Source: Anadara kagoshimensis (lineage: Eukaryota; Mollusca; Bivalvia; Arcoida; Arcidae). From it: DNA of 64,000 nt. Shown one piece after another: positions 35,590 to 48,147 of this stretch. The notes under the pieces were generated by a model. That model did not search any database. It was not told the origin of the DNA and worked only from the letters and a program-made list of their open reading frames with translations. Position 1 is the stretch's first letter. The number at the start of each line of letters is the position of its first letter. The position numbers and the translations under genes were made by a program. The stretch is from assembly GCA_021292105.1 (NCBI GenBank), contig CM037857.1, positions 27,948,677-28,012,676 on the forward strand, in the 5' to 3' direction.

Positions 35590-35750
35590 ATCCCTGTCCA
35601 AATCTTAATCCTAGTACCAAGTAAAATTTTTAAAACTGACAATTTAGAACACATGAACATCCACCAGGGAAGTTAGGCCGGTTGGTTTGGAAGGGTAAGC
35701 AGCTTCTTCTATGCTTACTTCACCTACAGTCACGTTTGAATTGAAATGTT
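35590..35750 (-). repeat. CACGTG-flanked repeat in gene E intron
   Basis: Reversed core with ACATCCACCAGGGAAGTTAG and GGTTTGGAAGGGTAAGCAGC. The partner in the F intron is 48870-49010. Confidence 0.55.
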
Positions 35751-36454
35751 AATTATCAATTATAGAAGACAGTGCAACAAAGTAAAATTACATACACATG
35801 TATGAATTTAACATTTAAATTTCAAATGTAAAATAATAAGAATACATTTTTAAAAAACTTTTCTAATACGCTGTCGCATGATATGTATAACGTTTGTCAC
35901 AACACATTTTTGCAGAAATAGATATAGTCTTCTAAAGAAAAATATATTTTGAAAGTTAAGGTTCTGAAAAAAGTATCAAACAATTTTTTTAGAAAAGACA
36001 TCCATTTGTAATTATTATTTATATCATTTAATAGTTATCATGTCCATAGCTAGATGGTAGATCTTGAAAATGTTGCAATATGAATGTTCTGGAAGAAAGA
36101 AATTTGAAATTAAAATTTTTCAAGAACTATTTTTGTCACTGGTCAAATATTCATGCATTTATTGAACCGAAAATTCAAATTTATTTCATGTTATGTCACG
36201 AGGGGGTGTAAGGTGAAAAAATGTAATTAGTTTATTACCATATTTAATATGAACTTATCGTTGTCTTTTAACACGTTTTTGTAATCCTGATGCAGTAAAG
36301 TTTTATTGTATTATATCGTAATGTGTAGTGTTTTTGTTCTTTGCTGGTTTGGTTGTTTATAAGTGCATGACAAGTTTCTGTTTCTATTATGTCATTTGCT
36401 AACATTTAAACATGACAACTTTGGGCTACATGAATGAGCATCACATTTGATAAC

Positions 36455-36514
36455 AGACACACACACACACACACACACACACTCTCTCTCTCTCCTCTCT
36501 CTCTCTTTCTCTCT
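36455..36514. repeat. (CA)n(CT)n microsatellite in gene E intron
   Basis: About 13 CA repeats followed by CT repeats. At the equivalent place in the F intron there is a pure GA tract (48079-48145). Confidence 0.95.
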
Positions 36515-37368
36515 TTGAAAATCAATTGACCTAGTTTTAGCACGATAGACGATGTATATGTACAATAAGTGTCCTTTGCGAAAATACAACATTCAACTCC
36601 CCGTTCTTTTTTTAAACACTTAGACAATGTTTTGATCAAGATTTTACATTTGTTCATCGTTACAATTTATGAGACAACATTCCTCATTTACGTAAAAAAC
36701 TGAACACGTGACATGTCTGATGCCAAATGTTTATAATTGTTTCATCATACCCAAAAGAAAAAAATTGTTTTGTAATTATCAATCAAAACCACTCGATTAC
36801 TACACTGCGTGTATTTCTATTAGAGGTAAATCATTTGTCAAAGACCCAGATATAGGAAATATGTTTACAAATGAATATGTTTTTAAATCTAGAAGTGTCG
36901 GTGCAAATCCTATCTTAAGATAGAAAAACCTTTCAGTTCTTAATTAATCATACCATGTTCAATTATTTAGAATCCATGTGGCAGTGTAGCTGTTGCTCTT
37001 GGTGGATGTGGATGTGGTGGATGTGGAAACGGCTGTGGCAATAATGGAAATGGAAATGGTGGAAACGGAGGAAACAACGGGCACGGAAATGGAGGCAATA
37101 ATGGCAATAATGGAAATGGTGGAAACGATGGTAGCAATGGCAATGGTGGAGACGGCGGGTGGAAATGGTGGTAATGGCAATAAAGGTGACAATGGTGGAA
37201 GTGGTGGTGGAAATAATGGTGGAAGTGGTGGACAAGGCGGAAATGATAAAATAGACAGCAGTGAAGACAGAAACAAAGGTGCTGGAAATGATGGCAGAAT
37301 CAACAGTGATACCAAAAATTAATATACAGAATTTCTTAAATATTCCATGTCAATAATTTAAGATACCA

Positions 37369-37374
37369 AATAAA
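37369..37374 (+). terminator. Poly(A) signal AATAAA, gene E
   Basis: AATAAA 46 nt after the ancestral stop of E. Confidence 0.65.
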
Positions 37375-38179
37375 ATTTCAAAGCATCATATTTAAAATAT
37401 TTATTTTTATTTTTGTAGTCATACAATCCAACACAATATTTTGCTCTTTTCTTTTATCATTTTTGGCATTTGTTAAGAAATGTCGATTTATGTCTTCTTC
37501 CATATCTGCTCATGTGAGATTAATAGAATCATACACCGGTAACAGTGTAAGAGGAGCTTTAGCGACTTATGGACACTGAAAATATTCATCAGAGTTTGTT
37601 ATATCTCTGTATTACACTGTTATTATGCATGATTCTTTTTCTCACACATTTAACAACATAAAAACAGATATGTAAACAAATAGTTGCAACGTATGTTCAG
37701 TTTTCATGCCACACGTCCGTGCCTTCTGAAAATGAAGTCATCGAATTCTGTTGACGTTCCTGTGTAAAATGATTATGACGTCATGAACTAAGTTTCCGTA
37801 AGTGAGCGTGTCTCATCCAGAATGCCCTCTATTGCTTTCATAGAATCGGATACAATATCAGAGAAATCCAATTATTGCGGGAGATGGTTCCTGTGATCTG
37901 TCTCAATAAGGGCGAAACAGGGACATATAGCACTGGTGAAAAAGCTAATTTTCCTTGTCAGTTGTGTCAGAAAGGGTTTTCTGCCATGCGAGATACATAA
38001 TAACATTAGTTTAGTGACGTCATAACTAAAAGACATATAAATCACATAACGTCGCCCTATGGGGAACATGACGGCATCTTGCGGGAAAATGACATCCGAT
38101 ATTCCTAAATTAAGAAAGTTTCAATGCGCTTTACTTTTTTAAAATTAAAAACAAAAAACTATATATTATATTTTAACAT

Positions 38180-39058
38180 CTTGCTTCTAATACTTTATCT
38201 CATGTAAAAAGTATAAAAACATTTGATTTTCCTACACTATACACAACTTTTCCTCATTATAAATTAAAAAAAACGTCTTGAAGAAATTATTCAATTGTCA
38301 TTCTTTTACAAAAACGGTGAGCCAAGATACAAATAGCTGGTGCTGAACAGGTTTTAAACATCATACGGATTCCAAACAAAATTACACTGAAGATGCCATC
38401 AACAAAATGTTTTTGATAGACAACATATTTGTTGTGTTTGGTAATGTAGTTTTTTATCAAACAATCGGTATGCCAATGGGTACAAACTGTGCACCAATGC
38501 TTGCTGATTTCTTTTCTTATTCTTATAAAAGCAGAATTTATGCAGAACCTTGTTGAATCTGGAGAGAAGACTGTCGCCAAATCATTCAACTCAACATACA
38601 GATATATAGATGACGTTCTGTCTCTTAACAATCCTTAATTTTGAGACTATGTAAATGTCACCTACCCTAGTGAGCTTGAAATAAAAGACACGACTGATTC
38701 CTCAAGTTCGGCTTCACATTTGTACCTGAATTATGACGCCATTGAAAGGCTACATTTGAAACTTTATGACAAACGTGATTACTTCAATTTTTCTATTGTC
38801 AACTTCTTTTTTCTATGCAGCAATATACCTGCTTCTCAAGCTTATGGTATATTTGTTTCCCAATTAATACGCTACAGTAGAGCTTGTTTCCACGACAAGG
38901 ACTTTGAACAACGAAGCATGCTGCTTGCAAATAAATTGTCGACTCAGGGATATTGCAAGCTTAGGCTTATCAAGGCCCTCAAAACGTTTTATGGCAGACA
39001 TCACAGTATTGTTAATAAGTTTGATGTCTTTGTCGAGGATTGCCCTGGATATATTTGA
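38180..39058 (+). pseudogene. YIDD-type reverse transcriptase relic, longest (left arm)
   Basis: In shifting frames on the plus strand there is a GMPMGTNCAP-like segment (about 38465-38500), NSTYRYIDDVLSLNNP (YIDD at 38603-38614), YPSELEIKDTTDSSSSASHL, KLYDKRDYFNFSIVNF, GIFVSQLIRYSRACFH, and RLIKALKTFYGRHHSIVNKF. YIDD is the catalytic motif C of the RT. The layout (PMGTN, YIDD, ELEIKDTT, YDKRDDF) is one I know from a very common molluscan retroelement, probably Penelope-like; the clade is uncertain. The frame is broken at least four times. The CACGTG-flanked repeat follows. Confidence 0.72.
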
Positions 39059-39074
39059 CTTCCATTGTTCCATG

Positions 39075-39255
39075 TTCCTTTCACACAATTTTGATTACAC
39101 ACGTAGCGGGTGTAGCTAGCTAAACAGGAGGCGCTTACCCTTAAGGAGCACCCGGCCTCATTTCCCTGGTGAAAGTTCACGTGTCTAACCTAACTTGTCA
39201 GTTCCAAAGCTTTTACTTTGCTTCTGGGTTATGATTTGGACATGGATTAGTATGT
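39075..39255 (+). repeat. CACGTG-flanked repeat, left arm
   Basis: GGGTGTAGCTAGCTAAACAG, GAGGCGCTTACCCTTAAGGA, then GTTCACGTGTCTAACC and TGATTTGGACATGGATTAGT. It directly follows the RT frame. Confidence 0.68.
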
Positions 39256-39879
39256 TTGTTTTTGATTATTCATTCTGTATAAACTAACATTAGTTACATT
39301 AGTGGCCATATCCATTTTGATGTATAACATTGAATAGCAAAATAAGATTTTACAAACATGGCATCGATATCTATATAAATCACATTTGGGTCCAAAAATT
39401 GACATTGAACTGAAAGAAAAATAAACCATTATGAGTTTTTTCGTGTAGGGTATGGAAATCTCACCCTCGGCGTTAAACATTTATGGCCAGAGACTCGGCA
39501 AGACTCGTCTCGGACTGAATTATTCCACCCAGCTGGTGCGATTGTCCTATCCTACATGGATTTTCATAATGAATTCACAAAATGAGCTGCAATATTGCAC
39601 TAACCTGTATGTACAACACGAATTATAATTTCGTCCTCTATCAGTCCTTATATTTTAACCGATCTGTTTCGTTATACTGACACAAAAAAATCTACACAAA
39701 AAACAACAATAAGACACCTTTTCTGATATGTAACTATTTCCCGTTAAATATCATTTATTTTATCTCTCTCGCTACAAATCCGTTTATACGTTTATTTTGC
39801 ACGTACTTTAAGTTAATACGATATATATTGTAGATCACGTGGTACGGTATAGAGGAATTAAAGTTCTAGAATTATATGA

Positions 39880-40198
39880 GTTTATAATAATGGCGAATAT
39901 CTTTCTCAAGCGGTTTTAGAAAATTAGTTCAGCTTCAAAATAGTTTTGCAATACTTAACGTTTTTCAATAACAAAATCCTGGAAAACAAGATAACTTAAA
40001 AACAATAAAGCACCACTTAACAGGGGACTAGTATTATTAAAAACTAAAAAATGTCAATGTTTAAAAAGCTACATCCAACTGCTTTTACTAGTGTTTCATT
40101 GACAAAAATTAAAAAATGGTTAGATATATTTGATAATATAGAAATAGTCTCTTTTAATTCTATTTATAGTTTACCATTTCATAGTTATATTGAAACTA
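39880..40198 (+). pseudogene. LINE ORF2 fragment, left of nested MITE
   Basis: A 50-codon open stretch, MSMFKKLHPTAFTSVSLTK to NSIYSLPFHSYIET, reads straight into the zf-RVT-like segment at 43407 once the TA-flanked insertion (40199-43404) is ignored. The uninterrupted order is seen at 53150-53400. So these are two halves of one LINE ORF2 C-terminal region. Confidence 0.62.
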
Positions 40199-40447
40199 TT
40201 GTATTTCCACAAATTGAGTGCACATGGAAAACGCAATAATAAAGTGTTATGTTCTAACAAACTCGAAAAAAAAAATGTTAAAACTTAATACAAAATATAC
40301 TGACCTAATAAGAAAGAATAGTTTTCATTCATGAAAAGTGAATTTTTTCTTTGTATTTATTTTTTTTTATTCACATTCATCATATTTTAACTATACTCTA
40401 ACATCTATACATATATAATACAATATAAACTTACATAATGAATGTGT

Positions 40448-40449
<2 letters not shown>

Positions 40450-40500
<51 letters not shown>

Positions 40501-40507
40501 GAGAGAA
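40450..40507. repeat. (GA)n microsatellite in LINE 3' UTR
   Basis: About 29 GA repeats with small interruptions. Confidence 0.95.
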
Positions 40508-40641
40508 AGTAAGTAAGTAAGTAATTTATTATAGTGACATGTGCATCAAATACAATAGTAAAGTAAATCAATAACATAAAGTAGCACCCGGCGCAAAGGA
40601 CCTGTAAGTCACTCAAACATATAAATCCATAGAACAATATT

Positions 40642-40645
<4 letters not shown>

Positions 40646-40723
<78 letters not shown>

Positions 40724-40735
40724 AGAGAGAGAGTA
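40646..40735. repeat. (GA)n microsatellite in LINE 3' UTR
   Basis: GA repeats with an AAAA interruption and a G run. Confidence 0.95.
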
Positions 40736-41099
40736 TTTACGTAAATATCACAATTGGTGGTTGAATAGTTTTAAAGTCATTCAGTACAATGTAACATCGA
40801 TGTCCAGATATAATAAATAGATATAAATTTAAGTTATTACAATATTGTAAAATTGTTGCCATTCTTTCATAAATTTTTGTAGATTATTTCTGCTTGTAGC
40901 GATATTTTTTTCAATATTGTACACATCAGCCAAAATATACTTAAATGAATCTATTGACAGGGATTTGCCAAGACATCTAGTTTTATAAATATAATATTTA
41001 TATGGACTATAATCAAATTTTTTATTCTGTTATTTAAACTAAAGTCTTTTAATATAAAATGAAGTTTTGTAAAATCTAATAGTATGCTGTTTTGTAAAA

Positions 41100-42975
41100 A
41101 CCAGGTATCTAGTTCTTCTAAAAAAATTTGCACATATTCACATTCCCAGAAGAGATGTATAACAGTTTCATTACTTTGTTTACAAAAAGTACATTTGGAT
41201 CATTTCTTAAATTAATCTTAAACAAAAAGGCTTAGTACCGATTATATTATTAACAATCCTGTATTGAAACCATTGCAGTTTTGTACTTGGTGTTGTTGAA
41301 AAAATTAATTTATAGATTTCTTTCCACGTTTCTGTATTTAAATCTTCAAAGATTTCTTGCCATTTTAACCTTGCGGTTGGTATCATAATTTTTTGCTTCA
41401 AGGTTTTGTACATGTCTTTTGAACCTTTCTTACTGATAAAAAATACTTTTAAATTCACCGGAATAAATGGATTTTCAACTTTAGAAACAGGCGCTTGATT
41501 ATTCTTTTTCAACATACATTTCACCGATGAAATTATACCATTAAAGTCTACAAAATTTATATTACAATTAAAACAATTGTTAAAACTTTTGAGGTCTAAA
41601 AAATTTCCACCTATATCGAGTAAGTCGTTAACAAATTTAACACCTTTCTCGTATAATTTTCTAAAAAACATGGATTTATTCCCCTTTTTTATGTAACTAT
41701 TGTACCAAAGGAAGTTTTCAGAAGGTTGCTTGTAAGTTTTTAATGTGTGACATGTTTTAATTAACAATAACCATGCTTTAAAGACGTCAATCCAAAAATT
41801 GTTTTTTATCTTTTCAATATTTTCAGTTATATAGTCCTCCCCAACACTAAGTAATTTGTGGATATCTATTTGAGAATTCAGAATTTCTTTCCAACTGCTT
41901 TCTTCATGTAGCAGCCTCCTTATCCAAGTAGTTTTAAGAGCATTTATATAAGAAATCAAATGAACCATTTTTAACCCTCCCTCTTCGTACTCTTTTATTA
42001 AAACATCTCTTTTGACTCTTCCAGTAGGACTATCCCATATGAAGTGATATAAAATTGTATTAAGTTCAGTAATAATTTTCTGATTTGGATTTGGTAATGA
42101 AATAAATAAATGGTTTAATTGTGAGATGAGGAGTGTTTTTATCACTGTGATTTTTCCAATCGGAGTGAGATTTCGTTTTTTCCATGACTTTATTAACATC
42201 CGTACTGTATTTAATTTCTGTTCGAAGTTAATTTTGGTAATTTTATCTATATCTACATCAAATATAATACCAAGTAATGTAAAACGAGTATTGCCCCAGT
42301 GTAAGTCATAGTCTATACATAGTTTCTCTTCACTGTATTTTTTATTTCCTATCCAAATAATTTGAGTTTTGTCATAATTTATTTTAAGACCCGAAATGTT
42401 TGCAAAAACATCAAGTTCGTAACGAAAGTTCAGATCCGTCCAATATAAGACAAGTATCATCTGCAAATAGAGTATTTTAGATTCAGTAAGATTTGTTTTA
42501 ATTCCTTTTATTTTCACATTATTTCGAATTTTTATTGCTAAAATCTCAACACATAGTAAAAAGATATATGGTGACAAAGGGTCCCCTTGTCTACAGCCTG
42601 TTTTAATTTGAAAGAAGTTTGTTAAATTTCCCCCTTGTGTAACTGCAGATTTAATATCTTTATAGAAACTAGAAATCCATTTTCTTATAGAAATTCCAAA
42701 ATTAAAAAGAGTTAATACTTTGTCTAAAAAGGACCAAGAGATTGAATCGAAAGCCTTTTCGAAGTCCACTAATAATAATTACCCAGGAATATCATTGTAT
42801 TCAGTATATTGCATTATATCGTATATTAGTCTAGTATTTTCTCCAATATATCTGCCTGGAATGAAACCCGTTTGTTCTTTACCAATTATATTATTTAAAG
42901 TCGGTTTAATTCTGTTTGCTATAACCCCTGAGCCTATTTTATATACCGTATTAAGAAGAGTAATTGGGCGCCAAT
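41100..42975 (-). pseudogene. L1/Tx1-like LINE ORF2: reverse transcriptase and C-terminal domain
   Basis: An uninterrupted 520-codon frame (42769 to 41207) starts at motif A (DFEKAFDS) and includes KTGCRQGDPLSPYIFLLCVE (motif B), GLKINYDKTQIIWIG and the long ORF2 thumb and C-terminal region. Upstream, RT residues from YWRPI to FIPGRYIGENTR are in the same frame but cut off by TAA at 42779-42781. The catalytic FADD is not in this frame: the DNA at about 42460-42472 encodes it in a neighbouring frame between two compensating indels. A Cys-x-x-Cys...His...Cys segment (CTFCKQSNETVIHLFWEC) follows the stop at 41207 in another frame. Not functional. Confidence 0.85.
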
Positions 42976-43404
42976 ATGAAAAGTGAATTTAATTCTGTAC
43001 ATAGAGCAACATTAAACATTTTAACAAAACAACAAATGTGATTATTTCAAAACTATCCCTTCTGTAACTTCTTACTTGGAACAACTTTAAACGTTATGTC
43101 ATAATTGGAATATTCATGATGATCACATAAGGAAAACTCCCGAATAACAATGACCTACCTGACCCTAAATACCCTAATGTTACTTTGAATAAGTCCCAAT
43201 TGGTGTGCAAACTATCAAATTTACATAATTTTGGCAAAATTTCTCTATGTACAGGAGAACTGAACAATAATGTTTTTAATTAAAAATATAATTTGGTAAG
43301 GTTAGTGCATTTTAAATGCATTTTCTTGATAGTTTAATGGAAATATTTTTTAATTAAAAGAAATAAATAATAAAACCATGTGCACTCAATTTATGGAAAT
43401 ACAG

Positions 43405-43615
43405 TAAGTTGTATTTCAGTCTAAAATCATTCACAGATTTATACCACATAATAACCGTCTTTTAAAAATGAAACTTGTAAGTTCTCATTTTTGTATATTG
43501 TGCAACAGAGAAATTGATGCCATTGCACATGGATTCTATCAATGTGAGAATATATCATTGTTGTGGTCTAACTGTGTTAACTGCTGTAATACCTTTTATC
43601 TAACATTAGACTAGT
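43405..43615 (+). pseudogene. LINE ORF2 C-terminal fragment, right of nested MITE
   Basis: TTTCAGTCTAAAATCATTCA onward encodes HNNRLLKMKLVSSHFCILCN, REIDAIAH, FYQCENI. This is the zf-RVT-like Cys-x-x-Cys/His/Cys tail, continuing 39880-40198 across the insertion. Confidence 0.66.
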
Positions 43616-43619
43616 CTTT

Positions 43620-45360
43620 CTCTCTGATTTGACGAAATATAAGTTTTATCGAACACGCATGATACAGAATCTTGTATCACCACTAACATTGGCGGTAAAG
43701 TACACATGCACTTTCATATTGTGACGTCATTTGGGAATCATGGATTTGTCAAGTGTTAATAATAACGTCATTATTACAGAACATATGTCATAGCATAGTT
43801 CAGTGTTTTACTGTGGTAAATATAATGTGTTTCATATAAAACTACGAACTGTACTTAATTTTTAAATGATTATGTACAGAAAATACCTTTACTAAACATT
43901 ATATACAGTTTATATAGTTACTAACGCAAACTTATACTTAATTCAATGATTTTGTCATTTTGTCAAATTTTAAATCTTATATCGGCCATCGTAGATAGGT
44001 GACAGTTATACTTGGAACTGGATGTTTATGATCATGAAACATGCTTTCTTACCTAAATTACACATTCTACTAGCGCAATCTAATATTCAAATTAAAGGTC
44101 AAACTTGACGCACTATAATAATAACGGCCTTCATTTGGGAATAAATACTTTTTAATAAACATGGATTTATTGCAATATCAGCAATCACATCTGTGTATGA
44201 ATACATAGGTATGAATAAATTGATTGGTTGATTGATTGAATGAATGATATTTTCTTTCAAGCAAGAATATTTACTTATTTTGAGACGTCACTATAGATAA
44301 AGTGGCAGAAATTTTGACCTTAACAGTGCGCTCACGTATTTCACTATGTGATAAAACCTTTTTTTTCAAATATATACAGGCAATCGATATCGCTACACTA
44401 TTACTTTTAAGAATTGTCATTATTTTAATCCCATTTGTGCCAAGGTCTCGCAGGCAATTTTACATATTACGTATTAGCCATTAGGGGAGAGCTTTGGTAT
44501 CTTTAAATTATTCTACCAGTAGAATAATAGTGCGACGTCAGCAGAGTGGTTTCAGGAAAAAATACGCCTCTAGTCTTGTGAGCTAATTGTTATTATACAG
44601 AATTACTGCCTCCATATTCGAAAAGAGGCTCAGATGTATATATATCCAGTATACACTGTTGTTTGCTACTGTATTTAAAAGATTTGGTATAGGAAATCAA
44701 AACATACACATCAATCTATGCTCAGATCTCAATCCTAAAGTATTTTGTTTATTTTTGATCTCAAGTTAATTAATGATCTAAATTTGTGTTAATCTTCTGT
44801 TTTTTTACGTTTACTGTTTGTTGTTTTATGGTTTGCTCGGCTGTTGTAAAATAAATGATATTTAACGGGAAATAGTTACATATCAGAAAAGGTGTCTTGT
44901 TGTTGTTTTTTTGTGCAGATTTTTTTCTGTGTCAGTATAACGTAACAGATCGGTTAAAATATAAGGACTGATAGAGGACGAAATTATAATTCGTGTTGTA
45001 CATACAGGTTAGTGCAATATTGCAGCTAGTTTTGTGAATTCATTATGAAAATCCATGTAGGATAGGGAAATTGCATCCGCTGGATGGAATAATTCAGTCC
45101 GAGACGAGTCTTGCCGAGTCTCTGGCCATAAATGTTTAACGCCGAGGGTGAGATTTCCATATCCTACACGAAAAAACTCATAATGGTTTATTTTTCTTCC
45201 AGTTCAATGTCAATTTTTGGACCCAAATGTGATTTATATAGATATCGATGCCATGTTTGTAAAATCTAATTTTGTTATTCAATGTTATACATCAAAATGG
45301 ATATGGTCACTAATGTAACTAATGTTAGTTTATACAGAATGAATAATAAAAAACAAACAT
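43620..45360. other. Repeat-derived spacer, no gene seen
   Basis: Duplicated at 59300-61050 and partly in the left arm (39260-39775). Contains a perfect TGACGTCA (43722-43729). ORFs of 60 codons here do not persist in the other copies. Confidence 0.5.
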
Positions 45361-45364
45361 ACTA

Positions 45365-45535
45365 ATCCATGTCCGAATCATAACCCAGAAGCAAAGTAAG
45401 AGCTTTGGAATTGACAAGTTAGGTTAGACATGTGAACTTCCACCAGGGAAATGAGGCCGGGTGCTCTAGAAGGGTAAGCACCTCCTGTTTAGCTATCTAC
45501 ACCCGCCACGTGTGTAATAAAAATTGTCTGAAAGA
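45365..45535 (-). repeat. CACGTG-flanked repeat, right arm
   Basis: GTGAACTTCCACCAGGGAAA, GGGTAAGCACCTCCTGTTTA, CCCGCCACGTGTGTAATAAA. Follows the RT relic 45560-46320 on the minus strand. Confidence 0.68.
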
Positions 45536-45559
45536 AACATGGAACTATGGAAGTCAAAT

Positions 45560-46320
45560 ATATTCAGGGCAATCCTGGACACAGACATCAAACTTATTAA
45601 CAATACTGTGATGACGGCCATAAAACATTTTGGAGGGCCTCGATAAGCCTAGGCTTGCAATATCCCTGAGTCAACAATTTATTTGCAAGCAGCATGCTTC
45701 GTTGTTCAAAGTCCCTGCAGTGGTAACAAGCTCTACCATAGCGTATTAATTGTAAAACAAATATGCCATAAGCTTGAGAAGCAGGTATACTGCTGCATAG
45801 ATAAGAGAAGTTGACAATAGAAAAATTGAAGTAATCACGTTTGTCATAAAGTTTCAAATGTAGCCTTTCAATGGCGTCATAATTCAGGTACAAATGTGAA
45901 GCCGAACTTGAGGAATCAGTCGTGTCTTTTATTTCAAGCTCACTAGGGTAGGTGACATTCACATAGTCTCAAAATTTAGGATTGTTAAGAGACAGAACGT
46001 CATCTATATATCTGTATGTTGAGTTGAATGATTTTGCGACAGTCTTGTCTGCAGATTTAACAAAGTTCTTGATAGATTTTGCTTTTATAAGAATAAGAAA
46101 AGAAATCAGCAAGCAATAGTGCACAGTTTGTACCCATTGGCATACCGATTGTTTGATGAAAAACTATATTACCAAACACAACAAGTATGTAATCTTTCAA
46201 AAACTCCAACATTTTGTTGATGGTATCTTCAGTATAATTTTGTTTGGAATCCGTATGATGTTTGACACCTGTGCAGCACCAGCTATTTGTATCTTGGCTC
46301 ACTGTTTTTTAAAGAATGAC
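45560..46320 (-). pseudogene. YIDD-type reverse transcriptase relic, right arm
   Basis: On the minus strand: VFGNIVFHQTIGMPMGTNCA (46057-46302 frame), then YIDD at 45999-46010, then an open stretch of 121 codons YPSELEIKDTTDSSSSASHL ... KLYDKRDYFNFSIVNFSYLC ... GYCKPRLIEALQNV. It is better preserved than the left-arm copy but still broken between the PMGTN, YIDD and tail segments. Confidence 0.72.
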
Positions 46321-47223
46321 AATTGAATAATTTGTTTAAGACGTTTTTTAATTTAGAATGAGGGAAAGTTGTGTATAGTGTAGGAAAATCAAATGTTTTT
46401 ATACTTTTTACATGAGATAAAGTATTAGAAGCAAGATGTTAAAATATAATATATAGTTTTTTGTTCTTAATCTCAAAAACGTAAAGCGCATTGAAACTTT
46501 CTTAATTTAGGAACATCGGATGTCATTTTCCCGGAAGATGCAGCCATGTCCCCATAGGGCGACGTTATGTGATTGTCTTTTAGTTATGACGTCACTAAAA
46601 TAATGTAATTATGTATCTCACATGGCAGAAAAGCCTTTCTGACACATCTGACAAGGGAATTTAGCTTTTTTTAGATGTCCCTGATTCGCCTTATTGACAC
46701 AGATCACAGGAACCATCTCCCGCAATAATTAGATTTCTCTGATATTGTATCCGATTCTAGGAAAGAAATAGAGGGCATTCTGGATGATACACGCTCACTT
46801 ACAGAAACTTAATTCATGACGCCATAATCATTTTACACAGGAACGTCAACAAAATTTGATGACTTCATTTTCAGAAGGCACGGACAGGTGGTATGAAAAC
46901 TGAACATACGTTGCAATTATTTGTTTACATGTGCGTTTTTATGTTGTTAAATGTGTGAGAAAAAGAATCATGCACCAATAACAGTGTAAGACAGAGATAT
47001 TTCAAACTCTGATGAATATTTTCAGTGTCCATAACTCGCTAAAGCTCGTCTTACACTGTTACCGGTGTATGATTCTATTAATCTCACATGAGCAGATATG
47101 GAAGAAAACATAAACCGACATTTCTTAACAAATGCCAAAAATGAAAAAAAACAGCAAAATATTGTGTTGGAATGTATGAATACAAAAATAAAAATAAATA
47201 TTTTAAATATGATGCTTTGAAAT

Positions 47224-47229
47224 TTTATT
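47224..47229 (-). terminator. Poly(A) signal AATAAA, gene F
   Basis: AATAAA on the minus strand, 47 nt after the stop of gene F. Confidence 0.7.
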
Positions 47230-47275
47230 TGGTATCTTAAATTATTGACATGGAATATTTAAGACATTTCGTATA

Positions 47276-48077
47276 TTAATTTTTGGTATCACTGTTGATT
47301 CTGCCATCATTTCCAGCACCTTTGTTTCTGTCTTCACTGCTGTCTATTTTATCATTTCCGCCTTGTCCACCACTTCCACCATTATTTCCACCATCATTTC
47401 CACCACTTCCACCATTGTCACCTTTATTGCCATTACCACCATTTCCACCATTACCACCGTCTCCACCATTGCCATTGCTACCATCATTTCCACCATTTCC
47501 ATTATTGCCATTATTGCCTCCATTTCCGTGCCCGTTATTTCCATTTCCATTTCCATTATTGCCACAGCCGTTTCCACATCCACATCCACCAAGAGCAACA
47601 GCTACACCGCCACATGGATTCTAAATAATTGAACATGAAATGATTAATTAAAAACTGAAAGATTTTTGTATCTTAAGATAGGATTTGCACCGACACGTCT
47701 AGATTTAAAAACATATTCATTTGTAAACATATTTGCTATGTCTGGGTCGTTGACAAATGATTTACCCCTACTAGAAAATAAGTGTTACACGCATTGTAGT
47801 AATCGAGTGGTTTTGATTGATAATTACAAAAATTTTCTTTTGGGTATGGCGAAACAAGTATAAATATTTTGGCATCAGACATGTCACGTGTTCAGTTTTT
47901 TACGTACACTTAGGAATGTTGCCTCATAAAGTGTAACGATGAACAAATGTAAAATCTTGATCAAAAATTGTCTAAGTGTTTGAAAAAGGAACGAGGAGTT
48001 GAATGTTTTATTGTGGCAAAGTACACGTATTGTACATATACATCTTCTATCGTACTAAAACTAGGTCAATTGACCTT

Positions 48078-48147
<70 letters not shown>

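Larger units (their letters stand above)
34619..37322 (+). pseudogene. Gene E: Cys-motif Gly/Asn-rich gene with a frameshift
   Basis: Exon 1 (34619-34684) is intact with donor GTAAGT. Exon 2 starts at 36971 after TTATTTAG: NPCGSVAVALGGCGCGGCGN, with Cys at exon positions 3, 13, 15, 18 and 22. The Gly/Asn-rich centre follows. At about 37154 five bases are missing relative to gene F, so the frame runs into GDGGWKWW and TAA at 37172-37174. The predicted product is 89 aa without the conserved tail. Beyond the break the original frame continues cleanly to SDTKN and TAA (37320-37322). So the lesion is recent, or a sequencing error in a repeat. The 2.3-kb intron has a CA/CT microsatellite (36455-36514). 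Convergent with gene F. Confidence 0.8.
40346..42975 (-). mobile_element. 5'-truncated L1-like LINE insertion
   Basis: Flanked by a perfect 15-bp target-site duplication ATGAAAAGTGAATTT (40331-40345 and 42976-42990). The 3' end on the minus strand is A-rich, next to 40346. The 5' end is cut inside the RT domain (YWRPITLLNTVYK), as expected of target-primed reverse transcription. The 3' UTR contains two GA microsatellites (40450-40507, 40646-40735). The site without the insertion is at about 58655-58670. Confidence 0.9.
40199..43404. mobile_element. TA-flanked MITE, itself interrupted by a LINE
   Basis: Terminal inverted repeats TGTATTTCCACAAATTGAGT, GCACATGG (left, 40200) and the inverse ending GGAAATACAG (right, 43404), with TA on both sides (40197-40198, 43405-43406). 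Without the LINE insertion it is about 560 bp, the same as the clean copy at 58522-59080. Ends and TA duplication fit a Tc1/mariner-type non-autonomous element. Confidence 0.8.
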
